Shown: positions 7,862 through 16,300, counted from the first letter of the stretch. The stretch is DNA of 45,122 bases from Benthortus sp964440495 (GCA_964440495.1 CAYTSD010000009.1:1-45122); one strand, 5' to 3'. Made by a program: numbers and translations. Notes: generated from the letters alone by a model not told the origin.

Positions 7862-9109
7862 ATGGGAGACCCTGTCCAAGAACATAAGGATAAATGGTTT
7901 ACAGATAAGTATTGGGTGACACCATATAACTGGCTTCCCGAGGTTAGGGGCCAGTTCCATCTTCCTGAGAGGGTTGAGATACATGACGCAACTATTAGGG
8001 AGGGTCAGCAGACCCCTGGAGTGGCGTTCAGGAAGGATGAGCAGCTGAGGATAGCTGAGGCTCTCGACGAGCTCGGGGTCGCACGTATAGAGGTCATCCC
8101 GATGGTTTCTAAGGAGGATGCGGAGGCGGCGAAGGAGATAGTTAAGCAGAGGCCTAAGGCGAAGGTGATAGCGTTCACGAGCTGGCAGAAGGAGGCCATA
8201 GACCTCAGCCTTGACTGTGATGTCGACGGTCTTCTGATAGACTATATCGGCAACCCCTGGCAGGGTAAGGCTTTCTGGAATATGGAGCCTGATGAGATAA
8301 TTAGGAAGGGTGTGGAAGCGATAACCTATGCTAAGGAGCGTGGAGCATTCGTCTCAGCCTTGGTCTGGGACGACTTCAGAGCACCCATGGACTTCCTAGA
8401 GAAACACTACAAGGCAATAGTTAATGAAGCACATGTCGACAGCGTAACCATCGCAGACACCTATGGATGCGCACTCCCCTGGACAATGTATTACATGATT
8501 AGGAAGTTGAGGGAGTGGGTTCCAAACACGCCTGTCGAGCTCCATATACATAACGACTTCGGGCTTGCGACTGCGGGAGCTGTGTCAGCAGTATGTGCGG
8601 GGGCTTCAGTAATTCATACAACCATGTGTGGGATTGGGGAAAGGGTTGGAAACGCGGCGACGGAGGAGGTGGCCTTAGCGCTACAGGTTCTGCTCCATGT
8701 TGACGCGGGAATAAACCTCGAGAGAATATACGAGGTGGCGAGGATAGTTCAGGAGATAGCTAAGTTCCCTGTCGGGCCGAATAAGCCCATCATAGGTGAA
8801 AACGCATTCAAGGTGACCTCAGGATGGATTTACTGGATGATGGGTAAAGCCGCTGAAGCAGGCACGCCTCAGGGAATGCTCCCCTTCCTCCCCGAGCTAA
8901 TAGGTAGAAAAGGTGTGGAATTCGTGGTAAGCAAGGGGAGCGGAGGCTCACTGATACGTGACAAACTCGAGGAGCTTGGCGTAAAGCTGGATAAAGAAGA
9001 GCTGAGGAAGGTTGTAGAAGAAGTGAAGAAGGAGGCAAGCATATTGAAGAGCACCCTCTCCGAGTATGAGCTCCTAGACATAGTTAGAAGAGTGAGAGAA
9101 AAGAGGTGA
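7862..9109 (+). CDS. DRE-TIM metallolyase (homocitrate/2-isopropylmalate synthase-like, HMGL family)
   Basis: 415 residues. Family signatures: HDATIREGQQTPGV at 41-54 with metal-binding Asp42 and the Arg46-Glu47 pair, HIH at 228-230 completing the metal site, and GIGERVGNA, which closes the TIM barrel in homocitrate, isopropylmalate and citramalate synthases. GENAFKVTSGWIYW matches the linker subdomain of that group. The C-terminal leucine-binding regulatory domain of LeuA is absent, so feedback-regulated leucine synthesis is unlikely. Members condense acetyl-CoA with a 2-oxoacid or cleave 3-hydroxyacyl products. The N-terminal 40 residues are rich in Trp and Tyr and unlike LeuA. The HprK-like gene starts 4 bases after its stop. 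The ATG at 7862 has a GGTGAG ribosome binding site. Reaction direction and substrate are unknown. Confidence 0.85.
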   Translation: MGDPVQEHKDKWFTDKYWVTPYNWLPEVRGQFHLPERVEIHDATIREGQQTPGVAFRKDEQLRIAEALDELGVARIEVIPMVSKEDAEAAKEIVKQRPKAKVIAFTSWQKEAIDLSLDCDVDGLLIDYIGNPWQGKAFWNMEPDEIIRKGVEAITYAKERGAFVSALVWDDFRAPMDFLEKHYKAIVNEAHVDSVTIADTYGCALPWTMYYMIRKLREWVPNTPVELHIHNDFGLATAGAVSAVCAGASVIHTTMCGIGERVGNAATEEVALALQVLLHVDAGINLERIYEVARIVQEIAKFPVGPNKPIIGENAFKVTSGWIYWMMGKAAEAGTPQGMLPFLPELIGRKGVEFVVSKGSGGSLIRDKLEELGVKLDKEELRKVVEEVKKEASILKSTLSEYELLDIVRRVREKR

Positions 9110-9113
9110 GACT

Positions 9114-10019
9114 ATGGTAGTCCATAGAATCGAGGAGATAGAGTCAGTTGACGCCAGAGTTAGGGTAGATATCTATGGTGGGAAATCCATTAAGGAGGTT
9201 CTCGGAGACACGGTTTGGCTGAGCTACAGGCTCGGTGAAGCCAGATTCTGTGACGACGTCAAAAAATCGAAGCCTGACATAATATGGTATTCAGATGATG
9301 TAAATAAGAGAGCCACCTACCTCAGAGACAAGGACTTACTTATTCTTCACGGAGACTGGGCATCCGGAGAACTTCAAAGACTCGTACTATGCCTCCTAGT
9401 GAAAAACTTGGAGAGAAACGACCACTACGTCTTCCACTCCTCAGCAATACACTACAAGGGAGTAAACATACTGTTCATGTCGGGTGAAGCAAACCACGGC
9501 AAAACCATGAGCCTTATAGAAGCAGCGAGAAGGGGAGCCGAGATAATCTCAACCGAGGGAACAATAGTTGATATAAGTGGAAGGGTTCTCGCCGGGACAA
9601 AGGATGTCTTCCTGAAGAGGAGACCTAAGGGTACTGAGAGAGCGGATGTCCCACCCGCAACCGAGGGGTGGCGTAAGTTCTTCGACTCTCTACCCGAGTT
9701 CAAGCACTACACAGGAGAAGTTGAAGGATTCGATTTAGTTATACTCCCAGACATCGACGGCCACTTCGACACGTTCGTAGCAGAGCTAGGACAGTTTGAG
9801 CGAGAATACCAAACCTTCTGCTGCCTAACCACAAGCTACTATCTCCCATGGATAGTCATATCACCTGGAATCCCCATGCCCCTACTCGACGACGAAGCCC
9901 TCAGAGCTAAGAGAGCAGCCTTCGTCTCAGACTTCACGAAAAAGAGACCATACTACCTGATAAGAGGGAAGACACCGGCCATAATCCTCGACGAAATAGA
10001 GAAAATAATAAAACATTAA
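9114..10019 (+). CDS. HPr kinase-like (PEPCK-fold) P-loop protein
   Basis: 301 residues. The stretch HSSAIHYKGVNILFMSGEAN followed by HGKT resembles the core of HPr kinase/phosphorylase: a His-Ser-Ala segment, a beta strand, then a P-loop (GEANHGKT, residues 124-131), a helix with AARRGAEIIS, and an acidic IVD strand where HprK has its second acidic site. In bacteria HprK phosphorylates Ser46 of HPr; other HprK-like proteins act on small molecules or serve as regulators. No HPr-like gene is in the window. It follows the DRE-TIM gene by 4 bases with a GGTGA site, so the two are made together. It may phosphorylate a pathway intermediate or control the neighbouring enzyme; both are guesses. The P-loop lacks the usual second Gly (GxSGxGKS), a divergent feature. 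Confidence 0.65.
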   Translation: MVVHRIEEIESVDARVRVDIYGGKSIKEVLGDTVWLSYRLGEARFCDDVKKSKPDIIWYSDDVNKRATYLRDKDLLILHGDWASGELQRLVLCLLVKNLERNDHYVFHSSAIHYKGVNILFMSGEANHGKTMSLIEAARRGAEIISTEGTIVDISGRVLAGTKDVFLKRRPKGTERADVPPATEGWRKFFDSLPEFKHYTGEVEGFDLVILPDIDGHFDTFVAELGQFEREYQTFCCLTTSYYLPWIVISPGIPMPLLDDEALRAKRAAFVSDFTKKRPYYLIRGKTPAIILDEIEKIIKH

Positions 10020-10069
10020 CAGCAAACAGACAAAACATCTCAATCCATCCATTTTTTACACTTACAAAA

Positions 10070-10077
10070 TTTATAAG
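10070..10077 (+). promoter_or_regulatory. TATA box of the cupin/cyclase operon
   Basis: TTTATAAG is centred about 27 bp before the ATG at 10100 and only 2 bp before the upstream ATG at 10079. A transcript starting at the normal distance would begin at or next to 10100, making this a leaderless gene and ruling out the 10079 start. Confidence 0.6.
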
Positions 10078-10099
10078 CATGCGAATCAACCAGCATTAC

Positions 10100-10489
10100 A
10101 TGATTGTAAAGGTTTGGGAGGTTCCTGGATACAAGGTTCCACCCCCGAATGAAAGGCTCTTGAAGATTCTCATGTCACCTGAATTAGGCAACACTGATAA
10201 AGCTACAGTTCTCGTCTCGATGATTCCACCTGGAGGCACAACAGGACTTCACACCCATGAGGTTGACGAGTTTATGTATGTTGCATCGGGAAGAGGAACA
10301 CAGACCATAGAAGGAAAACAGCTACCCGTCGAACCAGATACACTGATATTTGCACCCGCCGACGTTCCCCATGAGATAAAGAATACTGGAGATGATATGA
10401 TAAAGCTTGTATGCTTCTATGTTCCACCTCTTAAGCCATCTCCAACATTCCAGAAAGCGATAGAAGCTGCGAAGAAAGCCTTAAAGTAG
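10100..10489 (+). CDS. Small cupin-domain protein
   Basis: About 129 residues, a single cupin. Motif 1 is GGTTGLHTHEVDEFMYVASG (metal-binding G-x5-HxH-x3-4-E) and motif 2 is PADVPHEIKNTGD with its His. It therefore has the usual 3-His/Glu metal set and probably binds Fe, Mn, Ni or Zn. Such one-domain cupins include isomerases, dioxygenases and sugar-phosphate enzymes; the sequence does not discriminate. The start at 10100 is chosen because the TATA box lies at 10070-10077, so the upstream ATG at 10079 would precede the transcript. The cyclase gene follows after 13 bases and is probably in the same transcript and pathway. Confidence 0.85.
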   Translation: MIVKVWEVPGYKVPPPNERLLKILMSPELGNTDKATVLVSMIPPGGTTGLHTHEVDEFMYVASGRGTQTIEGKQLPVEPDTLIFAPADVPHEIKNTGDDMIKLVCFYVPPLKPSPTFQKAIEAAKKALK

Positions 10490-10502
10490 GGAGGTGAAGG
10501 TA

Positions 10503-11288
10503 ATGCTGAAATTTGATTGGGAAAGATGGAGGATAATAGATTTAACGTTACCCATATTCCCCTTCCACCAAGACCTTGTAGGATTCCCTAAGGTTACTAG
10601 GTGGACGCATGAGGAGGGAGCCCGTCTCAACGCCATTCCAGCTGGGATAAATCCATCTGACTTCCCTGAAGGAAAATCCCAGGCATGGGAGGAGGTTGTA
10701 CTCTCAACGCATCTCGGGACACATCTCGACGCACCATACCACTTCTACCCAACAACAGGTGGGAAACCCGCTAAAACCATAGATCAGGTTCCACTGGAAT
10801 GGTGTATGGGAGATGGAGTTGTGCTGGATTTGACATATAAGGGTCCAAGAGAATTCATAACCAAGGAGGATGTAGTATCCGCTCTCAAGAAGATAAACTA
10901 TAAGCTGAAGCCTAGAGACATAGTCTTGATAAGAACTGACTGGGACAAGAAGTGGGGGACGAGGGAGTATTTTGACGACCATCCCGGGATGAGCGCTGAA
11001 GCAGTCCACTACATCCTAGACCAAGGCGTGAAGACTATCGGGATAGACACCTTCGGTTTCGACCGATCATTCAAGGCTATGGGAGAAGACTACAGGCGGA
11101 CAGGCGACAAAAGCTATCTCTGGCCAGCACATAACGTCGGCAAGGAGAGAGAATACGTCCACTATGAGAGGCTGGCGAACCTCGACAAAATACCAGTCCC
11201 ATACGGATTCATATTCATCGGAGCCCCCTTCCCTATACTGAAGGCAAGCGCCGGATGGACACGGGCATTCGCAATAGTCGAAAAATAG
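10503..11288 (+). CDS. Cyclase/kynurenine-formamidase-like metal-dependent hydrolase (PF04199 type)
   Basis: 261 residues. The family metal motif HxGTHxDxPxH is seen as HLGTHLDAPYH at residues 70-80, and IGIDTFGFDR follows later, as in kynurenine formamidase and isatin hydrolase relatives. These enzymes hydrolyse amide or lactam bonds or cyclise small molecules with Mn or Zn. I use the ATG at 10503, 6 bases after GGAGGTG (10490-10496); the in-frame GTG at 10494 lies inside that site. It closes a co-directional block that starts with the AOR at 5432. An aldehyde or carboxylate catabolic pathway is plausible but not shown. Confidence 0.85.
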   Translation: MLKFDWERWRIIDLTLPIFPFHQDLVGFPKVTRWTHEEGARLNAIPAGINPSDFPEGKSQAWEEVVLSTHLGTHLDAPYHFYPTTGGKPAKTIDQVPLEWCMGDGVVLDLTYKGPREFITKEDVVSALKKINYKLKPRDIVLIRTDWDKKWGTREYFDDHPGMSAEAVHYILDQGVKTIGIDTFGFDRSFKAMGEDYRRTGDKSYLWPAHNVGKEREYVHYERLANLDKIPVPYGFIFIGAPFPILKASAGWTRAFAIVEK

Positions 11289-11395
11289 CCGAAGCAGCTT
11301 TCACCCTACTATTATTTATTTAACCCCTTCATCAAATATAAGGAGTGGAAAGCGGAAAACCTTAAGAAAACGTGCTCAAAGAGACTTCGCACCGA

Positions 11396-11470
11396 GGGCC
11401 CGTAGCGCAGCCTGGATAGCGCATCGGCCTTCTAAGCCGGGGGTCGGGGGTTCGAATCCCCCCGGGCCCG
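11396..11470 (+). tRNA. tRNA-Arg (anticodon TCT)
   Basis: 75 nt: acceptor GGGCCCG/CGGGCCC, D stem GCGC/GCGC, anticodon stem TCGGC/GCCGG with loop CTTCTAA (anticodon TCT, reads AGA), T arm GGGGG-TTCGAAT-CCCCC, discriminator G. No intron, no encoded CCA. An AT-rich stretch at about 11332-11343 could be its promoter. The end of the convergent glycosyltransferase gene runs into it on the other strand. Confidence 0.93.
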
Positions 11471-12688
11471 CATCTTTTCATGGAATTCTATTAGGGTTTT
11501 TTCTAGTTTCTTTGCAGCGTTTTTGTGGTCGAATTTTTTGGCTAGGGCTAGGGCGTTTAGTCCTATCTTCTTTCTTAGTGAGGGGTCTTTTAGAAGTATG
11601 ATGACGTAGTTTGAGAACTCGTCATAGTTATTGGCTATGAATAGGTCTCTACCGTGAACGGGGTTTATTCCGAAGACTGCGAGCCTGGTTGCAACTATTG
11701 GCAGGGCGCAGGCCATTGCTTCAAGCATCTTTCCACGGAACCCTGTTCCAAGCTCTATTGGAGCTACGAAGACGTCGCTCATCCAATAGTGTCTCCGAAC
11801 ATTCTCACTAGGTCCACCCTCCCTTATGATAACGTTACTGCTCCTCATTTCTAGAAGTTCCTCTGGAGGGCTGAACCCTATCGCATAGAAGACTGCGTCT
11901 GGAACCTCCTCAAGCACCTTGCTCCAACACCTATTGAGAAAGTTCTTGACAGCGTCAACATTCGGATAATGCTTGAAGTTCCCTACGTAGAGGATGTTTC
12001 TTCCTCTCCGCTCCCAAGTCTTCTCGCCTGGAGGGGGATAATAGAACTCTGTGTCAACTCCGTGTGGAACAACTCTAACTTTCTCCTCGAGGCCTGGCTC
12101 ATAGTCTAGGAGTATCTCACGGTCTTCTTCCGTTAAAGTGAGGACTAGGTCGGCTGAGCGATATATCTTGAACTCATATTCACGCATCTCCTTAATCTCC
12201 TCCAAGCCTATTCTCTCACCTTTACTCCTCCTAATCTCCATGGCTTTAGTATAGCATTCATGGACGGAGACCACCGACAATGTCCCTCTTGGAATAATCT
12301 CCCTGTTAGCCTCAAGATACTGGCCCATCATAGTATACTCAGCTATCACGGCGTCGAACTCCCTGCTTCTCATAAGATTCCTGAAAGCCTCCTCTATTCT
12401 CTCGTCATAGGCTCCGTCGCCCACAAAGAATGTTCTCGGCCTGCGAAACTTTCTGCGAAGCCTCTCAACCTCCTCTAAACTTCTTTCTCTGGAGGAAGGA
12501 ATCTTTATGACCTCTTCACAGAATCGATTCAGACTCCTATCCATTCTATCTTTCTCGTCATATGCTGGGGCGAGAACAGTTATTCTATGACCCATTCTAT
12601 GGAGATTCTTTATCCTATGATAGATCAGGATTGGGCCTCCTATGACATCTGCTCTCGGTAGGAGTTTAGGTAGGAATAGAATCTTCAT
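11432..12688 (-). CDS. GT4-family glycosyltransferase
   Basis: 418 residues. The N-terminal half is a Rossmann domain with PRADVIGGPILIYHRIKNLH (acceptor side). The C-terminal half carries VVPHGVDTEFYYPP, NILYVGNFKHYPN and FRGKMLEAMACALPIVATR, the nucleotide-sugar signatures of GT-B family 4 enzymes. It transfers a sugar from an activated donor and probably serves surface glycan or protein glycosylation; no membrane segment is seen. The last 12 residues (RARGDSNPRPPA) are the antisense of tRNA-Arg and the stop lies in the anticodon loop, so the natural protein effectively ends near EFHEKM with a tRNA-derived tail. It lies immediately downstream of the GT2-like gene (stop of that gene 12689, start here 12688), so the pair is one operon. 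Confidence 0.88.
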   Translation of the reverse strand: MKILFLPKLLPRADVIGGPILIYHRIKNLHRMGHRITVLAPAYDEKDRMDRSLNRFCEEVIKIPSSRERSLEEVERLRRKFRRPRTFFVGDGAYDERIEEAFRNLMRSREFDAVIAEYTMMGQYLEANREIIPRGTLSVVSVHECYTKAMEIRRSKGERIGLEEIKEMREYEFKIYRSADLVLTLTEEDREILLDYEPGLEEKVRVVPHGVDTEFYYPPPGEKTWERRGRNILYVGNFKHYPNVDAVKNFLNRCWSKVLEEVPDAVFYAIGFSPPEELLEMRSSNVIIREGGPSENVRRHYWMSDVFVAPIELGTGFRGKMLEAMACALPIVATRLAVFGINPVHGRDLFIANNYDEFSNYVIILLKDPSLRKKIGLNALALAKKFDHKNAAKKLEKTLIEFHEKMRARGDSNPRPPA

Positions 12689-13912
12689 CTAGTTTACCAT
12701 CTCTAAGAGTTCTCTAACCTCCAATTGAATACTTTTCCTTGACGTGAAGTCTATCAGGTTCTTCCACTGTCTTCTAAGCTCAAGTAGATGTTTGAACGGA
12801 TTGAATCTAGGTTTTGCATCTGTCTCCGCAAGCACTATGTTTTCTAACGCTTCTCTAGCCGATTCAATGTCTCCTTCAACTAGATAGTCTAGTGATAGCG
12901 CTAAGGATGATTGGTAGATTTTTTCCTCAAGGTCTTCTCTTAGAAATATCCCTGGATATGGGTCTAGTTCCTCCGGCTTAATCGGATTTACTCCTCTAAC
13001 TTTCTCGATGGTTTTTATTTTTTCACGTTCATAGATGAATCGGTAGATGTCTTGTCTAAGTCTTTTCCAGACTGGGTGTGGACTTGGAGGGGGGAGATGT
13101 CTTATTGAGAGCTGGTTGTCGAAGAAGACGTTGAAGCCGAATATTCGGCTGTTTATCACGTAGTCTATGTCTTCTCCGCGTGTGATGTAGGGGTCGAATG
13201 GGACCTCCGTGAATAGGCTTCTATGTATTATGAGGTTCCCGCCCAGAGCCATGGGAGTAAGCTTAAGCCTTGGCCCAGATTCAATAAGCATCCGCAGGGT
13301 TTCGTTCATCGCCTCAACCTGGTTCCAGTATCTCATCCAAGGTCTAAAACTCTTCTTTACAAGGTAGCCTCCATAGGGTTGGAGATGATATCCAGCTACA
13401 GCGTGAACAATCCTACCTTCGTAGGATCTGCCGATAAATTCTCTCGCCTTAGAGATGAATTCAGGATCCTCGAAAACCTCGTCATCGTCGATTAATATAG
13501 CTGCATCTGCTCCGAGAATGTGTGGAATAAGGATGCAGAGGTTTCTTATATTCGAGTATCCCTTCAAGCTGGTTAGATCTATGAAGTCCTCCATTCCCTC
13601 ATTTTGGAATAGCTTATGGAGATTCTCTAAGTGACTGTAGCTGAAGAATATCTTTTCAACATCGACATGCGAGGACTTCACAATCTCTCTGACTTTTTCC
13701 TCTACTTTTTCTTGGATATCTTCTGCTGTTGCGGCAGCTATGACGAGAAGCTCGAAGTCTCTTTCCCCTAGATTGCCTATACTCTCGATTGCTCTCCTCA
13801 GAGTCCCCTCCTGGTCTAGCGGTGTTGGATGATCATATATTTTGTCGGTTTCCCTGCATCCTTCACTGCTTTCTCTTCCCCAGTAGGTTGGGATCACCAT
13901 GACGAGCTTCAT
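12689..13912 (-). CDS. GT2-like glycosyltransferase (GT-A fold)
   Basis: 407 residues. It opens MKLVMVIPTYWGR as GT-A enzymes do. AAILIDDDEVFEDPEF holds a DxD-type metal/nucleotide-sugar motif (DDDE, residues 142-145), and GEDID at 246-250 provides the catalytic acidic pair. The last 100 residues are helical (YQSSLALSLDYLVEGDIESA), perhaps a partner-binding or TPR-like tail. No membrane helix is visible, so it is likely cytosolic or peripheral. It is one operon with the following GT4 gene. Donor and acceptor are unknown. It lies between housekeeping genes beside an accessory methyltransferase pair, so it may be part of a transferred block. Confidence 0.8.
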   Translation of the reverse strand: MKLVMVIPTYWGRESSEGCRETDKIYDHPTPLDQEGTLRRAIESIGNLGERDFELLVIAAATAEDIQEKVEEKVREIVKSSHVDVEKIFFSYSHLENLHKLFQNEGMEDFIDLTSLKGYSNIRNLCILIPHILGADAAILIDDDEVFEDPEFISKAREFIGRSYEGRIVHAVAGYHLQPYGGYLVKKSFRPWMRYWNQVEAMNETLRMLIESGPRLKLTPMALGGNLIIHRSLFTEVPFDPYITRGEDIDYVINSRIFGFNVFFDNQLSIRHLPPPSPHPVWKRLRQDIYRFIYEREKIKTIEKVRGVNPIKPEELDPYPGIFLREDLEEKIYQSSLALSLDYLVEGDIESAREALENIVLAETDAKPRFNPFKHLLELRRQWKNLIDFTSRKSIQLEVRELLEMVN

Positions 13913-13953
13913 TTGGGGATTAAGCCTCTCCGAAGCCGACTTATATCGTTTTC

Positions 13954-15060
13954 CTAGATTTCAGTCTCACTTAGATTCATGTAAGCTATGTTAATGGTTT
14001 TTCCAGCTCCCGGCGCCACGTATATCTTGTCTGGAAATCTTAGGGCTAGGCTGTTGAAGGCGTCGTGGACCATTCTTAGGTCCGCAATCTTTCCTCTATC
14101 CATTAGGAGTAGGACTGTTACCCGCTCCAGTAGGCTTAGACTTACCCCTTCTCCTCCTCTTACACGTTCATATGCTTCGACAAGTGTTTTTGAGACCTCA
14201 TACATGCTCGCGGTCTTCATGGATCTGTAGATAAGTTTTGGGAGGTCGTTGAAGAGGTGCTCCTCCATTCTTTTTGGGGTGAAGCCGACTATCCTCAGGA
14301 CAGTCTCGATGTTCCGTATGAATGGTTCTTCAACCTCGTATTTTCCTCTCCCTCTTCTAGCTAATACTCCAACGTCGACAAGCCATTCAAGTCTCGGCGG
14401 AGCGATATGCCTATACTTTGCGTATTGGCTGCTCTTAATCCAGTCTGTCTTGTTCTGGATGGAGGTTCTCTTCTCCCTGAATTTCTCTGCTTCGGCTACC
14501 TCTCTTGCAATCTGCTCCCTTCTCCTCGACGGAAGGCTTGACAGAATCTTCTTGAGCGCAGTTGGATAGACTTCCTCCATGATGTAGTTCATGGCCTCCT
14601 GACGTGTAAACCTCTCCTTCTCGACAGCCCATGCCAGTATAGGCTGTATGAATGGGTAGTCTGTGGTGAGGATTACCCATAGGAAGAAGAACTTCTCCGC
14701 GTCTGAGAGGGTTATTAGGTCTCGGAGAGAGAGGATAGCCCTACCCTCAACCATCTCCCTGAACTTTCCAGCGGAGTCCATGGTCAGATATATTTTCCCG
14801 AATCTTCCGAGGGTCTGGGTCTTCCTATCTATGAGCTCCATCTCGGCGGCTAGGGTTACATAGTTTCGGGCGTTGACGGACCTTGTTATGAGGCCTATAG
14901 GCCTGTGGGGTAGGAGTTCATAGTCTTCAACGTTTCTCACTAAGTCATAGAGGATGCTTGCGAGGAAGTCGAAGCTCTTCGGGCTTTCATCCTCTAGGAG
15001 GCAGGCTAGGGGGCGGAGGTAGCCAAGCCTACATGTATCTCCATGGGTTTCAAGTATCAC
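13954..15060 (-). CDS. Winged-helix protein coupled to a DNA methyltransferase, function unknown
   Basis: 368 residues, no family recognised. Two segments look like winged helices: RSVNARNYVTLAAEMELIDR at about 59-78, ending in LGRFGKIYLT, and APPRLEWLVDVGVLARRGRG with KYEVEE near residue 225. Between them is a helical region with a basic cluster (SSLPSRRREQIAREVAEAEK). I see no clear PD-(D/E)xK, HNH or helicase motif, so nuclease activity cannot be claimed. Its GTG start overlaps the methyltransferase stop (GTGA, 4-base overlap), so the two proteins are made in a fixed ratio and probably act together: as specificity subunit, restriction partner or regulator. It ends about 40 bases before the glycosyltransferase operon. 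Confidence 0.55.
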   Translation of the reverse strand: MILETHGDTCRLGYLRPLACLLEDESPKSFDFLASILYDLVRNVEDYELLPHRPIGLITRSVNARNYVTLAAEMELIDRKTQTLGRFGKIYLTMDSAGKFREMVEGRAILSLRDLITLSDAEKFFFLWVILTTDYPFIQPILAWAVEKERFTRQEAMNYIMEEVYPTALKKILSSLPSRRREQIAREVAEAEKFREKRTSIQNKTDWIKSSQYAKYRHIAPPRLEWLVDVGVLARRGRGKYEVEEPFIRNIETVLRIVGFTPKRMEEHLFNDLPKLIYRSMKTASMYEVSKTLVEAYERVRGGEGVSLSLLERVTVLLLMDRGKIADLRMVHDAFNSLALRFPDKIYVAPGAGKTINIAYMNLSETEI

Positions 15061-16274
15061 GGCACCATCACCTCAACCTCCTCCCTAACAACCGTCAACG
15101 GCTTGATGTTCTCCCAATCCACTGGAGAATTATTCGGCTCAAACTCTCCCTTCACCAGCTCTAGTATGACCTCCTTGCTGACTCCCTCCTTGTCTCCGAG
15201 ATACCAGAGATACTTGTTGGCCTTTGGTATCGAGTCGGAGATTATACGCTTAACTCTGAATCCAAGTTCCTCGGCAATCGGCGCAACCTCCTCAGCCATG
15301 TTGATCAGCCTTCCCTTCAACTTAACCTTCCCCAAGACTATTATCGCAGGTCTATCCCACTTCAAGACCCTGAAAACCTCTCTAAGACTTTCACGCATGA
15401 ATTGCTTGAACCTTGGAACGGACTCGCTGTGAAAGAGCATTCTATTTACCTCCTCATAGGTGTATCCGAGAAACCAGAGGCGAAGCCAGTTGTCCCAAGC
15501 ATAGGTCTGCATGTTGAAGTATGGTGGAGAGGTTATCACCATGTCTACGGATTCATCCTCGAGTGGGAGACTGCGTGCATCATTCATGTAGGCTTCTCCC
15601 TTAACGGCTGGCACGCCGTCAGCGTAGACTCTCTCAGCCTTAACCCGCAGGCTTTCCAGGACATTTCTTCTAGGCTTCTCAACACCCTTCTCCCTGACAT
15701 ACCTCTTGATATATCCTGGCGCCATTGAGAAGGAGTGGGAGCACCTCACGCTCAGGTGAATCCTTGTTGGGCCATGGAGTATTCCAAGCATTAACGCCTT
15801 GATGAAGTTTGTTAAGTCGCTGTCTCCAGACTCTTCCAGTAGGTCTCTTACGGCGAGTATTTGCTGGAGGGTGTAGTCGCTGAAGAATGCTCTGACATTC
15901 TCGCTCACCTCTGAGACATCATATTCCCAGGGTCTTATCCTCTCTTCAGCCCACCTAATCCAGTCAAACACTTCTCTGAGACTCGGTGGACGGGTCTTCG
16001 CCCTCGTCAATACATAGGCTTCTGGGGCTAGGTCGTTGCCTACACCGATTCTCCCATTTAGGCAGGCTTCAAGTGGAGCCGTCCCCTTCCCGCTGAACGG
16101 GTCTAAGACAACATCCCCAGGTCTAGAATACTTTACTATGAAGTAGTAGGCGAGCGCCGGCGGAAAGGACCCCGTCCTAGAGCATATTCTATGGAGGCTT
16201 GAACCCCATCCATCCTTAGCGAACTTCCATGAGTCAGGTATACTGTAACTCAACACGTAGCTATACGTACTCAA
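15057..16274 (-). CDS. DNA (cytosine-N4 or adenine-N6) methyltransferase
   Basis: 405 residues. The SAM-binding motif DPFSGKGT is at 58-65 (VVLDPFSGKGTAPLEA) and the catalytic TSPPY is at 248-252 (VDMVITSPPYFN). The motif order, SAM motif first and TSPPY about 180 residues later, matches the alpha-class permutation, in which the insert is the target-recognition domain. TSPPY points to N4-cytosine or N6-adenine methylation. No endonuclease domain is fused. The start is TTG at 16274, about 30 bp after a TATA-like element, so nearly leaderless. The gene is coupled by a 4-base overlap to the winged-helix protein at 13954-15060. It is either an orphan methylase with an accessory factor or half of an undescribed restriction-type system. 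Confidence 0.85.
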   Translation of the reverse strand: MSTYSYVLSYSIPDSWKFAKDGWGSSLHRICSRTGSFPPALAYYFIVKYSRPGDVVLDPFSGKGTAPLEACLNGRIGVGNDLAPEAYVLTRAKTRPPSLREVFDWIRWAEERIRPWEYDVSEVSENVRAFFSDYTLQQILAVRDLLEESGDSDLTNFIKALMLGILHGPTRIHLSVRCSHSFSMAPGYIKRYVREKGVEKPRRNVLESLRVKAERVYADGVPAVKGEAYMNDARSLPLEDESVDMVITSPPYFNMQTYAWDNWLRLWFLGYTYEEVNRMLFHSESVPRFKQFMRESLREVFRVLKWDRPAIIVLGKVKLKGRLINMAEEVAPIAEELGFRVKRIISDSIPKANKYLWYLGDKEGVSKEVILELVKGEFEPNNSPVDWENIKPLTVVREEVEVMVP

Positions 16275-16300
16275 TGCAAGAGATTGCGGCGAGCGGTAAT

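Noticed and set aside
10079..10099. Upstream ATG as the cupin start
   Set aside because: The TATA box ends 2 bp before it, so the transcript would begin downstream; ATG 10100 fits.
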